NCBI RefSeq assembly: GCF_007681555.1
Contig: NZ_VELE01000001.1
Span: 186,001 to 250,000 of the forward strand
DNA length: 64,000 nt
Direction of reading: 5' to 3'
Source of the DNA: Kocuria salsicia
GTDB lineage: Bacteria; Actinomycetota; Actinomycetes; Actinomycetales; Micrococcaceae
Numbering within the stretch: the stretch's first letter is position 1; every line of letters starts with the position of its first letter. Positions 8,618 to 16,900 of this stretch are shown here, piece after piece. The notes beneath the pieces are model-generated. The model did not search any database. It saw only the letters and a list, made by a program, of their open reading frames with translations, and was not told the DNA's origin. Position numbers and translations under genes: made by a program.

Positions 8618-9916
8618 CTAGTGCGCGCCGGAGCCGACGGCGCCCGCGGCGTCGACGGCGTCGGCCACGGACTGCGCGGCACGGGCCGCGACCACGGAGT
8701 CCACGATCTCGCCACCGCGCACCGCCAGGTTGGACAGCAGCGACGAGGACAGGCCGTGGGTGTGCTCCACACCCCCGTTGAGGTACACCGGCGGTGCGGA
8801 CTCGTCCGCGGGGATCCACTGGTAGTCCCGCGCGACCGCCGGTGCCGTGCCCTCGTGGCGGTACCACCGGGCGTCCGGGCCGAAGAGCTCGGCCGGGTCC
8901 GCCGGGCGGTAGCCGGAGGCGAAGACCACGAGGTCGGCCTCCAGGGTGGTGGTCTCCCCCGTGGTGAGGTCTCGGACGTCCACCTCCACGGCGTCGGGGG
9001 TCTCCCGGTAGGCCACGACCTCCGAGCAGCTGTCCATGAACAGTCGCCGGTGCCCGCTCACGCGCTCCTCGTACTCGACGTCGTAGAGCGCCTCCACGAG
9101 CTCCGGGTCCACCGCGGAGTAGTTGGTGCCGCGGTGGTAGTCGAAGAGCCGGCGCCGGACGTCCTCCGGGGCACCGTGCCAGCGGTCCACCGTGGCGGGG
9201 TCGAAGATGCGGTTGACGAACGGGCTGTCGTCCGCCGGGGTGTAGCCCACCTTGGCGAACACCGAGTGCACGGTGGTCTGCTCGTCCCGATCGTGCAGGA
9301 ACTGCACGACCTCGGCGGCGCTCTGACCCGCACCCACGACCACCGCGGTGCGCACGGGGGTCTCCAGGCCCTGCAGAGCGTGCACGGTCTGGGACGTGTG
9401 GATCACCCGGTCCGAGAGGCTCACGCCCTCGGGCAGCCGCGGCTGCAGACCCGGGGCCAGCACGGCCGCGCGGGCGTGCAGCTGCTCGCCGTCCGCGAGC
9501 TCGACCACCACGCTGCGGTCCTCGGGGTCCACGCGGGCGGCCCGCACCTCGGCGCCGTAGCGCACCTGCTCAGAGACCTGGTCCGCGGCCCAGCCCAGGT
9601 AGTCCGAGAACTCGGCGCGGGACGGGAAGAACGTCTGCTTGTTCACGAAGTGGTCCAGCCGGCCCCGGTGCTGCAGGTAGGACAGGAAGGACAGCGGGTG
9701 CGTCACGTCCCGGAAGGAGACGAGGTCCTTGAGGAAGGAGATCTGCATGGTGGCGTGCGGCAGCAGCATGCCGGGGTGCCACGCAAAGTGCGGTGAGCGC
9801 TCGAGGAACAGCGCCTCGATCCGCTCGGCGTCCGGGCAGCGCCGGTTGTGGTCGTCGATCGCGATGGCCAGGGCCAGGTTCGCCGGTCCGAAGCCGACGC
9901 CGATGAGGTCGTACAT
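8618..9916 (-). CDS. L-ornithine/L-lysine N-hydroxylase (SidA/PvdA/IucD family)
   Basis: A 432-residue class B flavin monooxygenase that N-hydroxylates the side-chain amine of ornithine (or lysine) to make a hydroxamate precursor. Visible: the FAD Rossmann motif DLIGVGFGPANLALA at the N-terminus, the family segment HPGMLLPHATMQISFLKDLVSFRDVTHPLSFLSYL, the NADPH motif VVVGAGQSAAEVV, and the C-terminal FASGYRPADP. The adjacent NRPS has an A domain whose code equals the N5-hydroxyornithine code, so ornithine is the likely substrate. The start is ATG at 9916; a longer in-frame extension is not family-like. It is cotranscribed with the DHB-AMP ligase, about 52 bases away. Confidence 0.92.
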   Translation of the reverse strand: MYDLIGVGFGPANLALAIAIDDHNRRCPDAERIEALFLERSPHFAWHPGMLLPHATMQISFLKDLVSFRDVTHPLSFLSYLQHRGRLDHFVNKQTFFPSRAEFSDYLGWAADQVSEQVRYGAEVRAARVDPEDRSVVVELADGEQLHARAAVLAPGLQPRLPEGVSLSDRVIHTSQTVHALQGLETPVRTAVVVGAGQSAAEVVQFLHDRDEQTTVHSVFAKVGYTPADDSPFVNRIFDPATVDRWHGAPEDVRRRLFDYHRGTNYSAVDPELVEALYDVEYEERVSGHRRLFMDSCSEVVAYRETPDAVEVDVRDLTTGETTTLEADLVVFASGYRPADPAELFGPDARWYRHEGTAPAVARDYQWIPADESAPPVYLNGGVEHTHGLSSSLLSNLAVRGGEIVDSVVAARAAQSVADAVDAAGAVGSGAH

Positions 9917-9968
9917 GGGGAAACTCGATTCGTGGTTCGTGGGAAAAGAGTGGGTCGGGCGGCTCGGC

Positions 9969-11642
9969 TCAGTCGGTCGCTGGGCCCCGCTCCGGCACCG
10001 CCATGCCCCGCTGGTCCTTCTTGCTGGTCTTGCCCACACCGGTGTGCGGGAACTCGCTGACGACCTCGAAGACGTCCGGCACGGCGAACGAGGACAGCCC
10101 GCGTCCGCGCAGGAACCCGCGCAGCTCCACGGCCGTGGGCATCCGCTCCCGGTGCTCCGCGCGCGGGATCAGGTAGGCGCGGATCCGCTCACCGAGGGCC
10201 TCGTCCGGGATGCCCACCACGGAGACGTCGTGCACCGCCGGGTGGGCGAGCAGCTCGTTCTCCACCGCCTCCGGGGCCACCTTCTCGCCGCCGCGGTTGA
10301 TCTGGTCCTTGTCCCGGCCGACCACCACGATGTGCCCGCTGGGCAGCTGGCGCACGATGTCCCCGGTGCAGTAGAAGCCGTCCTCGCTGAACGAGCGGGC
10401 GTTGACCTCCGGGACGCGGTGGTACTGGCAGATGGTGTACGGCCCGCGGGTGTGCAGCACGCCGGGCTCACCGGGTGCCACGGGGGTGCCGTCCTCGGCG
10501 AGGATGCGCAGCTCGTCGTGCTCGGACATCGGCCGGCCCTGGGTGGTGACCACGAGGTCCTCGGGGTCGTCCAGGCGCGTGTAGTTCACGAGCCCCTCGG
10601 CCATGCCGAAGACCTGCTGCAGCGTGCACCCCAGCTCGGGGCCCACGCGGCGGGCGGCGGTGTCGCTGAGCTTGGCGCCGCCCACCCACAGGGTGCGCAG
10701 CGAGGAGGGGTCGTGGCGGGCCACCGCCGGGCTGTTGAGCCACGCGAGAAGCAGCGGCGGCACGAGCGCCGCCTGGGTGACCCCGTGCTTCTCGATTGCG
10801 CTCAGGCACGTGGTGGGGCTGGGGTCCGCGGCCATCACGATGGTCGCGCCCACGTGCAGCGCACCCAGGATCCCCGGGGAGCTCATGGTGAAGTTGTGCG
10901 CGCACGGCAGGGCCACCAGCATGACGTCCTCGGGGCGCACGTCGCAGACCTCCACGCTGCGCCGCACGGAGTAGAGGTAGTCGTCGTGGGTGCGCGGGAT
11001 CAGCTTCGGCAGCGCGGTGGTGCCGCCGGAGAGCTGCAGGAACGCCAGCGACGCGGGCGAGACCCGCGTGGTGGGCATGGCGGCGTCGCGCACGTCGACG
11101 ACGTCGCCGTCCACCGTGGCCTCGGCCCACGGTTCCGCCACGCGCTCGTCCACGGTGACCACGGCGACGTCGCCGCGGCGCTCCCGCACGGCGTCGGCCA
11201 CCGCGAGCAGGTCCCGCGTTCCGCGGCGCGGACCCACGTAGGCCACGGCGTCGGCGAGGGCGCAGAAGTGCTCGACCTCGCGCGAGCCGTGCGCCGGCAG
11301 CGCGAAGACCGGCACCGCGCCGAGGGCGAAGAGCGCGCCCACGGTCTCGAGGAACACGGCGGAGTTCGGCAGCTGCACGACCACCGGCGAGCCCTCGCCC
11401 ACGCCGGCCGCGCGGAACACGGCGGCGGCGCGCGCCATGCCCTCGCCGAGCTCGCGGTAGGTCAGGCTGCGGTGGCGGTCCACCACGGCGGTGTGCTCCG
11501 GACGACCGCTGATCGCGGAGTCGAAGAGGTCCCGGTGCGTCTGGCCCGTCCACAGTCCGAGCTCGCGGTAGTGCCGGGCGGCCTCGGCGGGCATGCCGTT
11601 GGGCAGCACCGGGGGAAGGTCCTGGGTGCTCGGCTCAGACAC
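9969..11642 (-). CDS. dhbE: 2,3-dihydroxybenzoate-AMP ligase (DhbE/EntE)
   Basis: A 557-residue stand-alone adenylation enzyme. It activates 2,3-dihydroxybenzoate with ATP and loads it on an aryl carrier protein. Motifs include LQLSGGTTALPKLIPRTHDDY (A3), FGMAEGLVNYTRLDD (family-specific), YCTGDIV (A7), GRDKDQINRGGEK (A8) and TGVGKTSKKDQR (A10 lysine). PCAHNFTMSSPG is the aryl-acid pocket segment, as in DhbE. The GTG start overlaps the isochorismatase stop by 8 bases, so translation is coupled. The partner carrier is the separate ArCP gene at 28614. Confidence 0.95.
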   Translation of the reverse strand: MSEPSTQDLPPVLPNGMPAEAARHYRELGLWTGQTHRDLFDSAISGRPEHTAVVDRHRSLTYRELGEGMARAAAVFRAAGVGEGSPVVVQLPNSAVFLETVGALFALGAVPVFALPAHGSREVEHFCALADAVAYVGPRRGTRDLLAVADAVRERRGDVAVVTVDERVAEPWAEATVDGDVVDVRDAAMPTTRVSPASLAFLQLSGGTTALPKLIPRTHDDYLYSVRRSVEVCDVRPEDVMLVALPCAHNFTMSSPGILGALHVGATIVMAADPSPTTCLSAIEKHGVTQAALVPPLLLAWLNSPAVARHDPSSLRTLWVGGAKLSDTAARRVGPELGCTLQQVFGMAEGLVNYTRLDDPEDLVVTTQGRPMSEHDELRILAEDGTPVAPGEPGVLHTRGPYTICQYHRVPEVNARSFSEDGFYCTGDIVRQLPSGHIVVVGRDKDQINRGGEKVAPEAVENELLAHPAVHDVSVVGIPDEALGERIRAYLIPRAEHRERMPTAVELRGFLRGRGLSSFAVPDVFEVVSEFPHTGVGKTSKKDQRGMAVPERGPATD

Positions 11643-12300
11643 GGGCCGCCTCCCCGGCCTGCACGGCACCCACCGCGTCCCATGCGGTGAGGACGTCCGG
11701 GGTCTGCAGCACGTAGCCGCAGCGCTTGGCCACGTAGTCCACGGCGTCCCGGTGCTCCTCCCGGGAGAAGTCCGCCACGGCGTCCGAGACCAGGAACGGC
11801 TGGATGTCGTGCATGAACGCCTCGGTGGCGGTCACCTGGCAGCCCATGTGGCCGTAGACGCCCACGATCACGAGCTGGTCCTTCTTCAGGTGGCTCAGCA
11901 CCTGGCGCAGGTCCGTGCGCTGGAACGCGGAGTACCGCCACTTGGTCAGCACCACGTCCCCCTCCTGCGGCTCGAGCTCGGGGATGATCTCGGTGTCCAC
12001 ACCCTCGGTCATCCCCGTGCCCCAGAACTCGCTGAGCAGGCCGCGACGGTGCGGGTGCTGGTCCCCCGGCTGGGCCGAGTAGATCACCGGGATCCCGTGG
12101 GCCCGGGCGTGCTCGACCAGCAGTGTCATGTTCCTCACGGCGGTGCGCGCCGGTTCCGCCCCGCGGTCGTAGGCGGCGAGGAAGTATCGTTGCATGTCGT
12201 GCACCATCACGGCGCAGCGGGACGGGTCCAGCTGCCAGTGCACCCGGTTGGCCTCACTGGGCGCCGGGACGGCGTAGCTGTCGATGGAGGGAATGGGCAT
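11635..12300 (-). CDS. dhbB: Isochorismatase without carrier domain
   Basis: Converts isochorismate to 2,3-dihydro-2,3-dihydroxybenzoate and pyruvate. At 221 residues it covers only the isochorismatase domain: MVHDMQRYFL (catalytic Asp), LTKWRYSAFQRTDL (catalytic Lys) and VGVYGHMGCQVTATEAFM (no cysteine nucleophile, as in true isochorismatases). EntB/DhbB usually carry an extra C-terminal aryl carrier domain of about 70 residues; it is absent here and encoded separately. It is the first gene of the left arm. Its ATG lies 38 bases from the IdeR box. Confidence 0.95.
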   Translation of the reverse strand: MPIPSIDSYAVPAPSEANRVHWQLDPSRCAVMVHDMQRYFLAAYDRGAEPARTAVRNMTLLVEHARAHGIPVIYSAQPGDQHPHRRGLLSEFWGTGMTEGVDTEIIPELEPQEGDVVLTKWRYSAFQRTDLRQVLSHLKKDQLVIVGVYGHMGCQVTATEAFMHDIQPFLVSDAVADFSREEHRDAVDYVAKRCGYVLQTPDVLTAWDAVGAVQAGEAARV

Positions 12301-12338
12301 GACGATGTACTCCAGGGTGCGGTCGGTGGACTCGACAA

Positions 12339-12357
12339 TTAGGTTAGCCTATCCTTA
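12339..12357. promoter_or_regulatory. IdeR/DtxR iron box, shared by dhbB and dhbC
   Basis: TTAGGTTAGCCTATCCTTA is close to the IdeR/DtxR consensus TTAGGTTAGSCTAACCTAA. It sits between divergent dhbB (minus) and dhbC (plus), so one box can repress both arms under iron repletion. On the plus strand a TATCCT -10 hexamer (12350-12355) overlaps the box, and the dhbC GTG follows after 7 bases. Confidence 0.9.
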
Positions 12358-12362
12358 GCACC

Positions 12363-13547
12363 GTGTTGAACCAGCCGACGACTTCTCCCCGCACACAAGC
12401 CCATTCCCGCGCCTTGGATCCCACTTTCGTCCTCTCCCAGCGCGGCCGCTCCGCCGTGGGCCGCGGCATCCGGCAGCGCTGGAGCTCCGGGCAGGATGCG
12501 GCCCGCGCCCTGCGCGCCGGGGACGCCGGCGTCGTCGTCGGGTGCCTTCCGTTCGACACCCGCCAGCCGGCAGCACTCTTCGAGCCCGAGTCCTGGGACC
12601 CGGACGCCGCCGCCCTTCCGGGGCCCGGCACCTCCGCCACGGGCGTGCCGACCGTCCGCTCCTGGAACGAGGAGCCCGAACCACACGAGCACGTGGCCCG
12701 CGTGGCCCGCGCCGTGGAACTTGCCCGATCGGGCGCCCTCGACAAGGTGGTCCTCGCCCGCGTCCTGCGCCTGGACCTCGCCGAGCCGGGGGATCCGCTG
12801 GAGCTGCTGCGGCGCTTCGTGGCGGACGACCGTGAGGGCAACGGGTACCTCGTCCGTCTCCCCACGGACTCCGCGCTGCCCGGCGGGCACATGATCGGCT
12901 CGAGCCCCGAAGTGCTGGTCCGGCGCGAAGGCCTCGAGGTCTCCACGCACCCCCTGGCGGGAACCGCCGCCCGCCGCCCCGAGGACCGGAACCTGGACCG
13001 GGAGGCCGCGCTCGCACTGCAGACCTCGCACAAGGACCTCGACGAGCACCGCTACGTGGTGGACGCGATCGAGGCCGTCCTCCGTCCGCTGTGCGCCGAG
13101 CTGGACGTGCCGCCCCTGCCCACGCTCGCGCACACGGAGCGGATCTGGCACCTGGGCACCACCATCCGTGGCGTCCTGGCCGACCCGACGCACACGGCAC
13201 TGGACCTCGCCGCGGCCCTGCATCCCACGCCCGCGGTGTGCGGGTCGCCCCGTTCCACCGCGCTCGACCACATCCTCGCCACCGAGTCCCCGCGCGGGTA
13301 CTACGCCGGTGCCGTCGGATGGTGCGACGCCTCCGGAGACGGGCACTGGCGCGTGCTGCTGCGCGGCGGCCACCTGGCCGAGGACGGTCTCAGCCTCACC
13401 GCGCACGCGGGCGGCGGCATCGTGGCCGACTCCGACCCGGAGGCCGAGCTCGCCGAGACCCGGCTGAAGTTCACCCCCGTCCTCACGGCGCTGGGCGTGC
13501 AGGACCTGCTGGAGACCGTCCCGGCGCCACCCCGCCCCCGCGGCTGA
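12363..13547 (+). CDS. dhbC: Isochorismate synthase (DhbC/EntC)
   Basis: A 394-residue chorismate-utilising enzyme that isomerises chorismate to isochorismate, the first step to DHB. Visible: SGALDKVVLARVL, GGHMIGSSPEVLV, THPLAGTAARRPE, HRYVVDAIEAVL, HLGTTIRGVL, LHPTPAVCGSPR and GYYAGAVGWCDASGDGHW, all standard for the EntC/MenF fold. The GTG at 12363 is nearly the first base after the iron box and has no Shine-Dalgarno sequence, so the mRNA is probably leaderless. A TTG one codon later is an alternative. It ends before a strong terminator. Confidence 0.95.
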   Translation: MLNQPTTSPRTQAHSRALDPTFVLSQRGRSAVGRGIRQRWSSGQDAARALRAGDAGVVVGCLPFDTRQPAALFEPESWDPDAAALPGPGTSATGVPTVRSWNEEPEPHEHVARVARAVELARSGALDKVVLARVLRLDLAEPGDPLELLRRFVADDREGNGYLVRLPTDSALPGGHMIGSSPEVLVRREGLEVSTHPLAGTAARRPEDRNLDREAALALQTSHKDLDEHRYVVDAIEAVLRPLCAELDVPPLPTLAHTERIWHLGTTIRGVLADPTHTALDLAAALHPTPAVCGSPRSTALDHILATESPRGYYAGAVGWCDASGDGHWRVLLRGGHLAEDGLSLTAHAGGGIVADSDPEAELAETRLKFTPVLTALGVQDLLETVPAPPRPRG

Positions 13548-13612
13548 GACGAGCAGCCGTTTGAGCCACCCCGTGCCCGTGAAAGGACGCCAGACGCCAG
13601 AACCACCCTGCA

Positions 13613-13655
13613 GAAGGCCGCCCCCGCACACATCACGTGTGCGGGGGCGGCCTTC
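13613..13655. terminator. Strong bidirectional hairpin between dhbC and mbtH
   Basis: A perfect 19-bp inverted repeat (13613-13631 with 13637-13655) and a 5-base loop separate two convergent genes. It should stop both the dhbC transcript and the NRPS-mbtH transcript. Confidence 0.85.
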
Positions 13656-13669
13656 GTGGTGGGCGGGTC

Positions 13670-13891
13670 TCAGGCGTCGGCGGAATCCCCACGCAGCGAG
13701 CGCGGGCGCATGTCCGTCCAGTGCTCCTCTACATATTCGAGGCAGGCCTGGCGGGTGCCCTCGGTCCCGCCGAAGGCCACCGTCCAGCCCTCGGGAACGG
13801 GCTTGAAGACGGGCCACAGCGAGTGCTGCTCCTCGTCGTTGACGAGCACCTGGAAGGTGCCGTCCTCGTCGTCGAACGGGTTGGTACTCAT
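13670..13891 (-). CDS. MbtH-like NRPS accessory protein
   Basis: A 73-residue MbtH-family protein. It binds and activates or stabilises adenylation domains of NRPSs. The family pattern is clear: [24 protein letters not shown], then VPEGW and [14 protein letters not shown]. It lies 64 bases downstream of the NRPS stop on the same strand. It has its own good ribosome site (aggagg about 8 bases before the ATG). A 13-base direct repeat (tgcgtctcggtgg, twice at 13921-13946) lies in the gap. Confidence 0.96.
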   Translation of the reverse strand: MSTNPFDDEDGTFQVLVNDEEQHSLWPVFKPVPEGWTVAFGGTEGTRQACLEYVEEHWTDMRPRSLRGDSADA

Positions 13892-13955
13892 GGTGTCGTC
13901 CTCCTGTGTGTCAGCAGTTCTGCGTCTCGGTGGTGCGTCTCGGTGGTGCGGTGTC

Positions 13956-16900
13956 TCAGCGACCCTGCGACCGGGCCGCGGTGGTGCGGGTGGGTGCCGG
14001 TGGCAGCAGCGGCAGGATCGTGTCCCAGCCCTCGGGGCTCGCGAGCCCCGCGTGCGAGAACGGCAGCCGGTGCACCGTGAGCTCCCCGCGGTGGCACGCG
14101 CGCCACGCGTTCTCCGGATCCCAGTCGTCCTGCCCGGGGCGGGACACGCCCTCCTCCTGCTTCTCGGCGAAGCCGGGCCGCAGCCGGTCGGCGACGACGA
14201 GCGTCACCGGGCCGTCGTAGGCGCACGGTTCGGACGTGGTGAGCAGGGCGGTGCACCGCTGCAGGTTCTCGCGCAGGGCGTCCAGGACCTCGGGCGAGCG
14301 TGTGGCGAAGTCCTCGGCCAGTCCCGCGAGCTCGATCACGTGCTCGTCAGGCAGCTCCCCGCGGGTCCGGCGGGCCGCCGCCGAGCGGTGGGACGTGGCC
14401 CGTCCCGCGGGGTGGGCGTCCAGCACGGTCAGCGAGGACACGCGTTCACCCCGCGCCGTCAGCTCGGCGGCCACGTGGTGCGCGGCGGTTCCCCCGAAGG
14501 AGTAGCCCAGCAGGTCGTACGGCCCCTCGGGCTGCTCCTCCTGGATCAGGTCCGCGTAGAACCGCGCGAGTCCCCGCATCGTGTCGATGCCCCGGTCCGC
14601 CGCGTCCTCCACCGTGGGCAGCTGCACGCCGTTCACGGGCCGCTCCCCGAGCCGCGTCGCGAGCGGCAGGAACGGCCACGCGAAGCCGCCACCGGGGTGC
14701 AGGCACCACAGCGGAACCCCCTCGCCGCGCCGCAGGTGCAGCACCTCGCGGGCCGGCTGCGCCGGGGTGGGCGGGGTGAGCCGGGTACTCGGGGCCGAGG
14801 ATGGCTGAGCGGAGGAGGGCTGAGCCGGAGTGGGAGCCCCGGGCACGGGAGTCTCCCGCTCCGCGGGAACCTCCAGGGGAACCTCCCCAGCGTCAGTCTC
14901 CGGCACCGTCGCGGTGGCCTCCGAGGCCGGGTCCCGGGTGTCGTCGGACGCGAGACCCGTCCCGTCGCCCGGGAAGGCGTCCCGTGCGGCGTCGTCCTCG
15001 ACCGGGTCCTGCGACCCGTCCGACGCCTCGGCGATCCTTGCGAGGGACGTCCCCGCGAGCAGTTCTGCCACGGCCACGGTGAACCCGGCGTGGCGCTCCA
15101 CGTGGCTCGCCACCCGCATGGCCGCCAGGGAGTCCCCGCCGTGGTCCGCGAAGGACCCGGTCACGTCCACCTCGGCGGCGTCGAGTTCGAGGACCGCGGC
15201 GACGGCGTCGCACACCCCCCGCTCGGCCTCGGTGCGCGGGGAGCCCGCCCCCTCGGCGCGGCCGGGCTCGTCCGGCAGCGCGGCGCGGTCCAGCTTGCCG
15301 TTGGCCGTGACCGGCATCTTCTCCACCACGGTGACGCGGCGCGGCACCTGGTGGGCGGGCAGCAGCTCTCGCAGCCGCTCGCGCAGCACCGCGGGATCCA
15401 GCACGGCGCCGTCGTCCGCGGTGACCCACGCGACGAGGTGGCGTGCGGCGTCGCCGCCCCGCACGTCCACCGCGCAGGAGGCGACGCCGGGCAGGGACTC
15501 GGCCGCGGCCTCCGTCTCCCCCGGCTCCACGCGCATGCCGCGGATCTTCAGCTGGCGGTCGCTGCGGCCGCAGTAGACGAGCCTGTCGCCGGGTTCCCGG
15601 CGCACGAGGTCGCCCGTACGGTACATCCGCTGGCCGGAGCGCTGCGGGTCCGCGACGAACGTCGTGGCGGTGCGCCCCGGCATTCCCACGTAGCCGTGCG
15701 CGAGCCCGTCCCCGGAGAGGTAGAGCTCCCCCACGGCGCCCTCGGGCACCTCGCGGAGGGAGGAGTCCAGCACCGCGGCGCGCGCGTTGCGCACGGGGCG
15801 GCCCAGGCACGGCGAGGTGCTCTCCTCGACGGGCGAGCCGAACGCGTTGATCGTGAACTCGGTGGGCCCGTAGAGGTCGTAGCCGCTCACGCCCGGCGTC
15901 TCGCGCAGCAGCGTCCACAGCTCCTGCGGCACGGCCTCACCGCCCAGCAGCACGAGCCCCGGGTGGCGCGGCCCCTCGAGCAGGCCGTGGCCGAGCAGCT
16001 CCCGGGCGTAGGTCGGGGTCACGTTGATCACGTCGATCCCCACCCGGTGGTAGTGCGCCACGAGCTCCGCGGTCTGCAGCCGCAGCCGGTCGTCCACCAC
16101 GTGCACCTGGTGCCCGTGGAGCATCCAGAACAGCTCCTCCCAGGACATGTCGAACGCGAAGTTCACGGTGTGGGCCACGCGCAGCCGCTCGCCCAGTCGG
16201 GCCACGGTGGGCTCGAAGATCTCGGCGGCGTGGTTGTGGTACATCGTGGTCAGCCCGCGGTGACCCACGAGCACGCCCTTCGGCCTGCCCGTGGAGCCGG
16301 ACGTGTAGATCACGTAGGCCGGCTGGTCCGGGTTCGCGGGGCCGGTGAGCCGGTTCTGGTCCACGGCCGGGGCGGGCACGGTGCCGTCGAGCACGGCGCG
16401 CACCGCGGCGTCGTCGAGGTCGACGACGGCGAACGGCGCGTCCTGTGCCCCCGGCACCTCGTCCCAGTCCCCGCCGCGGACCAGACCGCTCGCGTGGGAG
16501 TCCGCGAGCAGCTGCGCGGCGCGCTCGACCGGCTGGTTGCCGTCCAGCGGCAGGTAGGCCGCGCCCGTGCGCATGACCGCGAAGATCGCCACGATGTGGT
16601 CCGCCGTGCGCGGCAGGCGGATGCCCACCACGTCACCGCGGCCGATCCCGCGGTCAGCAAGCACGGCGGCGAGGCGCTGCACCCGCTCGTCCACCTGACG
16701 GGCGTTCCACCGCACGTCCCCGCACACGAGGCTCGGGCTCTCCGGTGAGCGCCGCGCGAGGTCCCGCAGCAGGCGGTCCACGCTGCCGCCGGGCTCACCG
16801 GGTCCGGGCACCGGCACCGGGGCGGGTGCGAGCACTGCGCTGGGGCGCGGGGCGGCCACGGCCACCTCGGCCATCCGCGTGTGCGCGGCGTCGCCGCGGG

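Noticed and set aside
5381-9796. Open frame of 1471 codons on the plus strand across the siderophore genes
   Set aside because: Antisense to the PPTase, reductase and hydroxylase genes, with no recognisable domain. It is a product of high GC at third positions.
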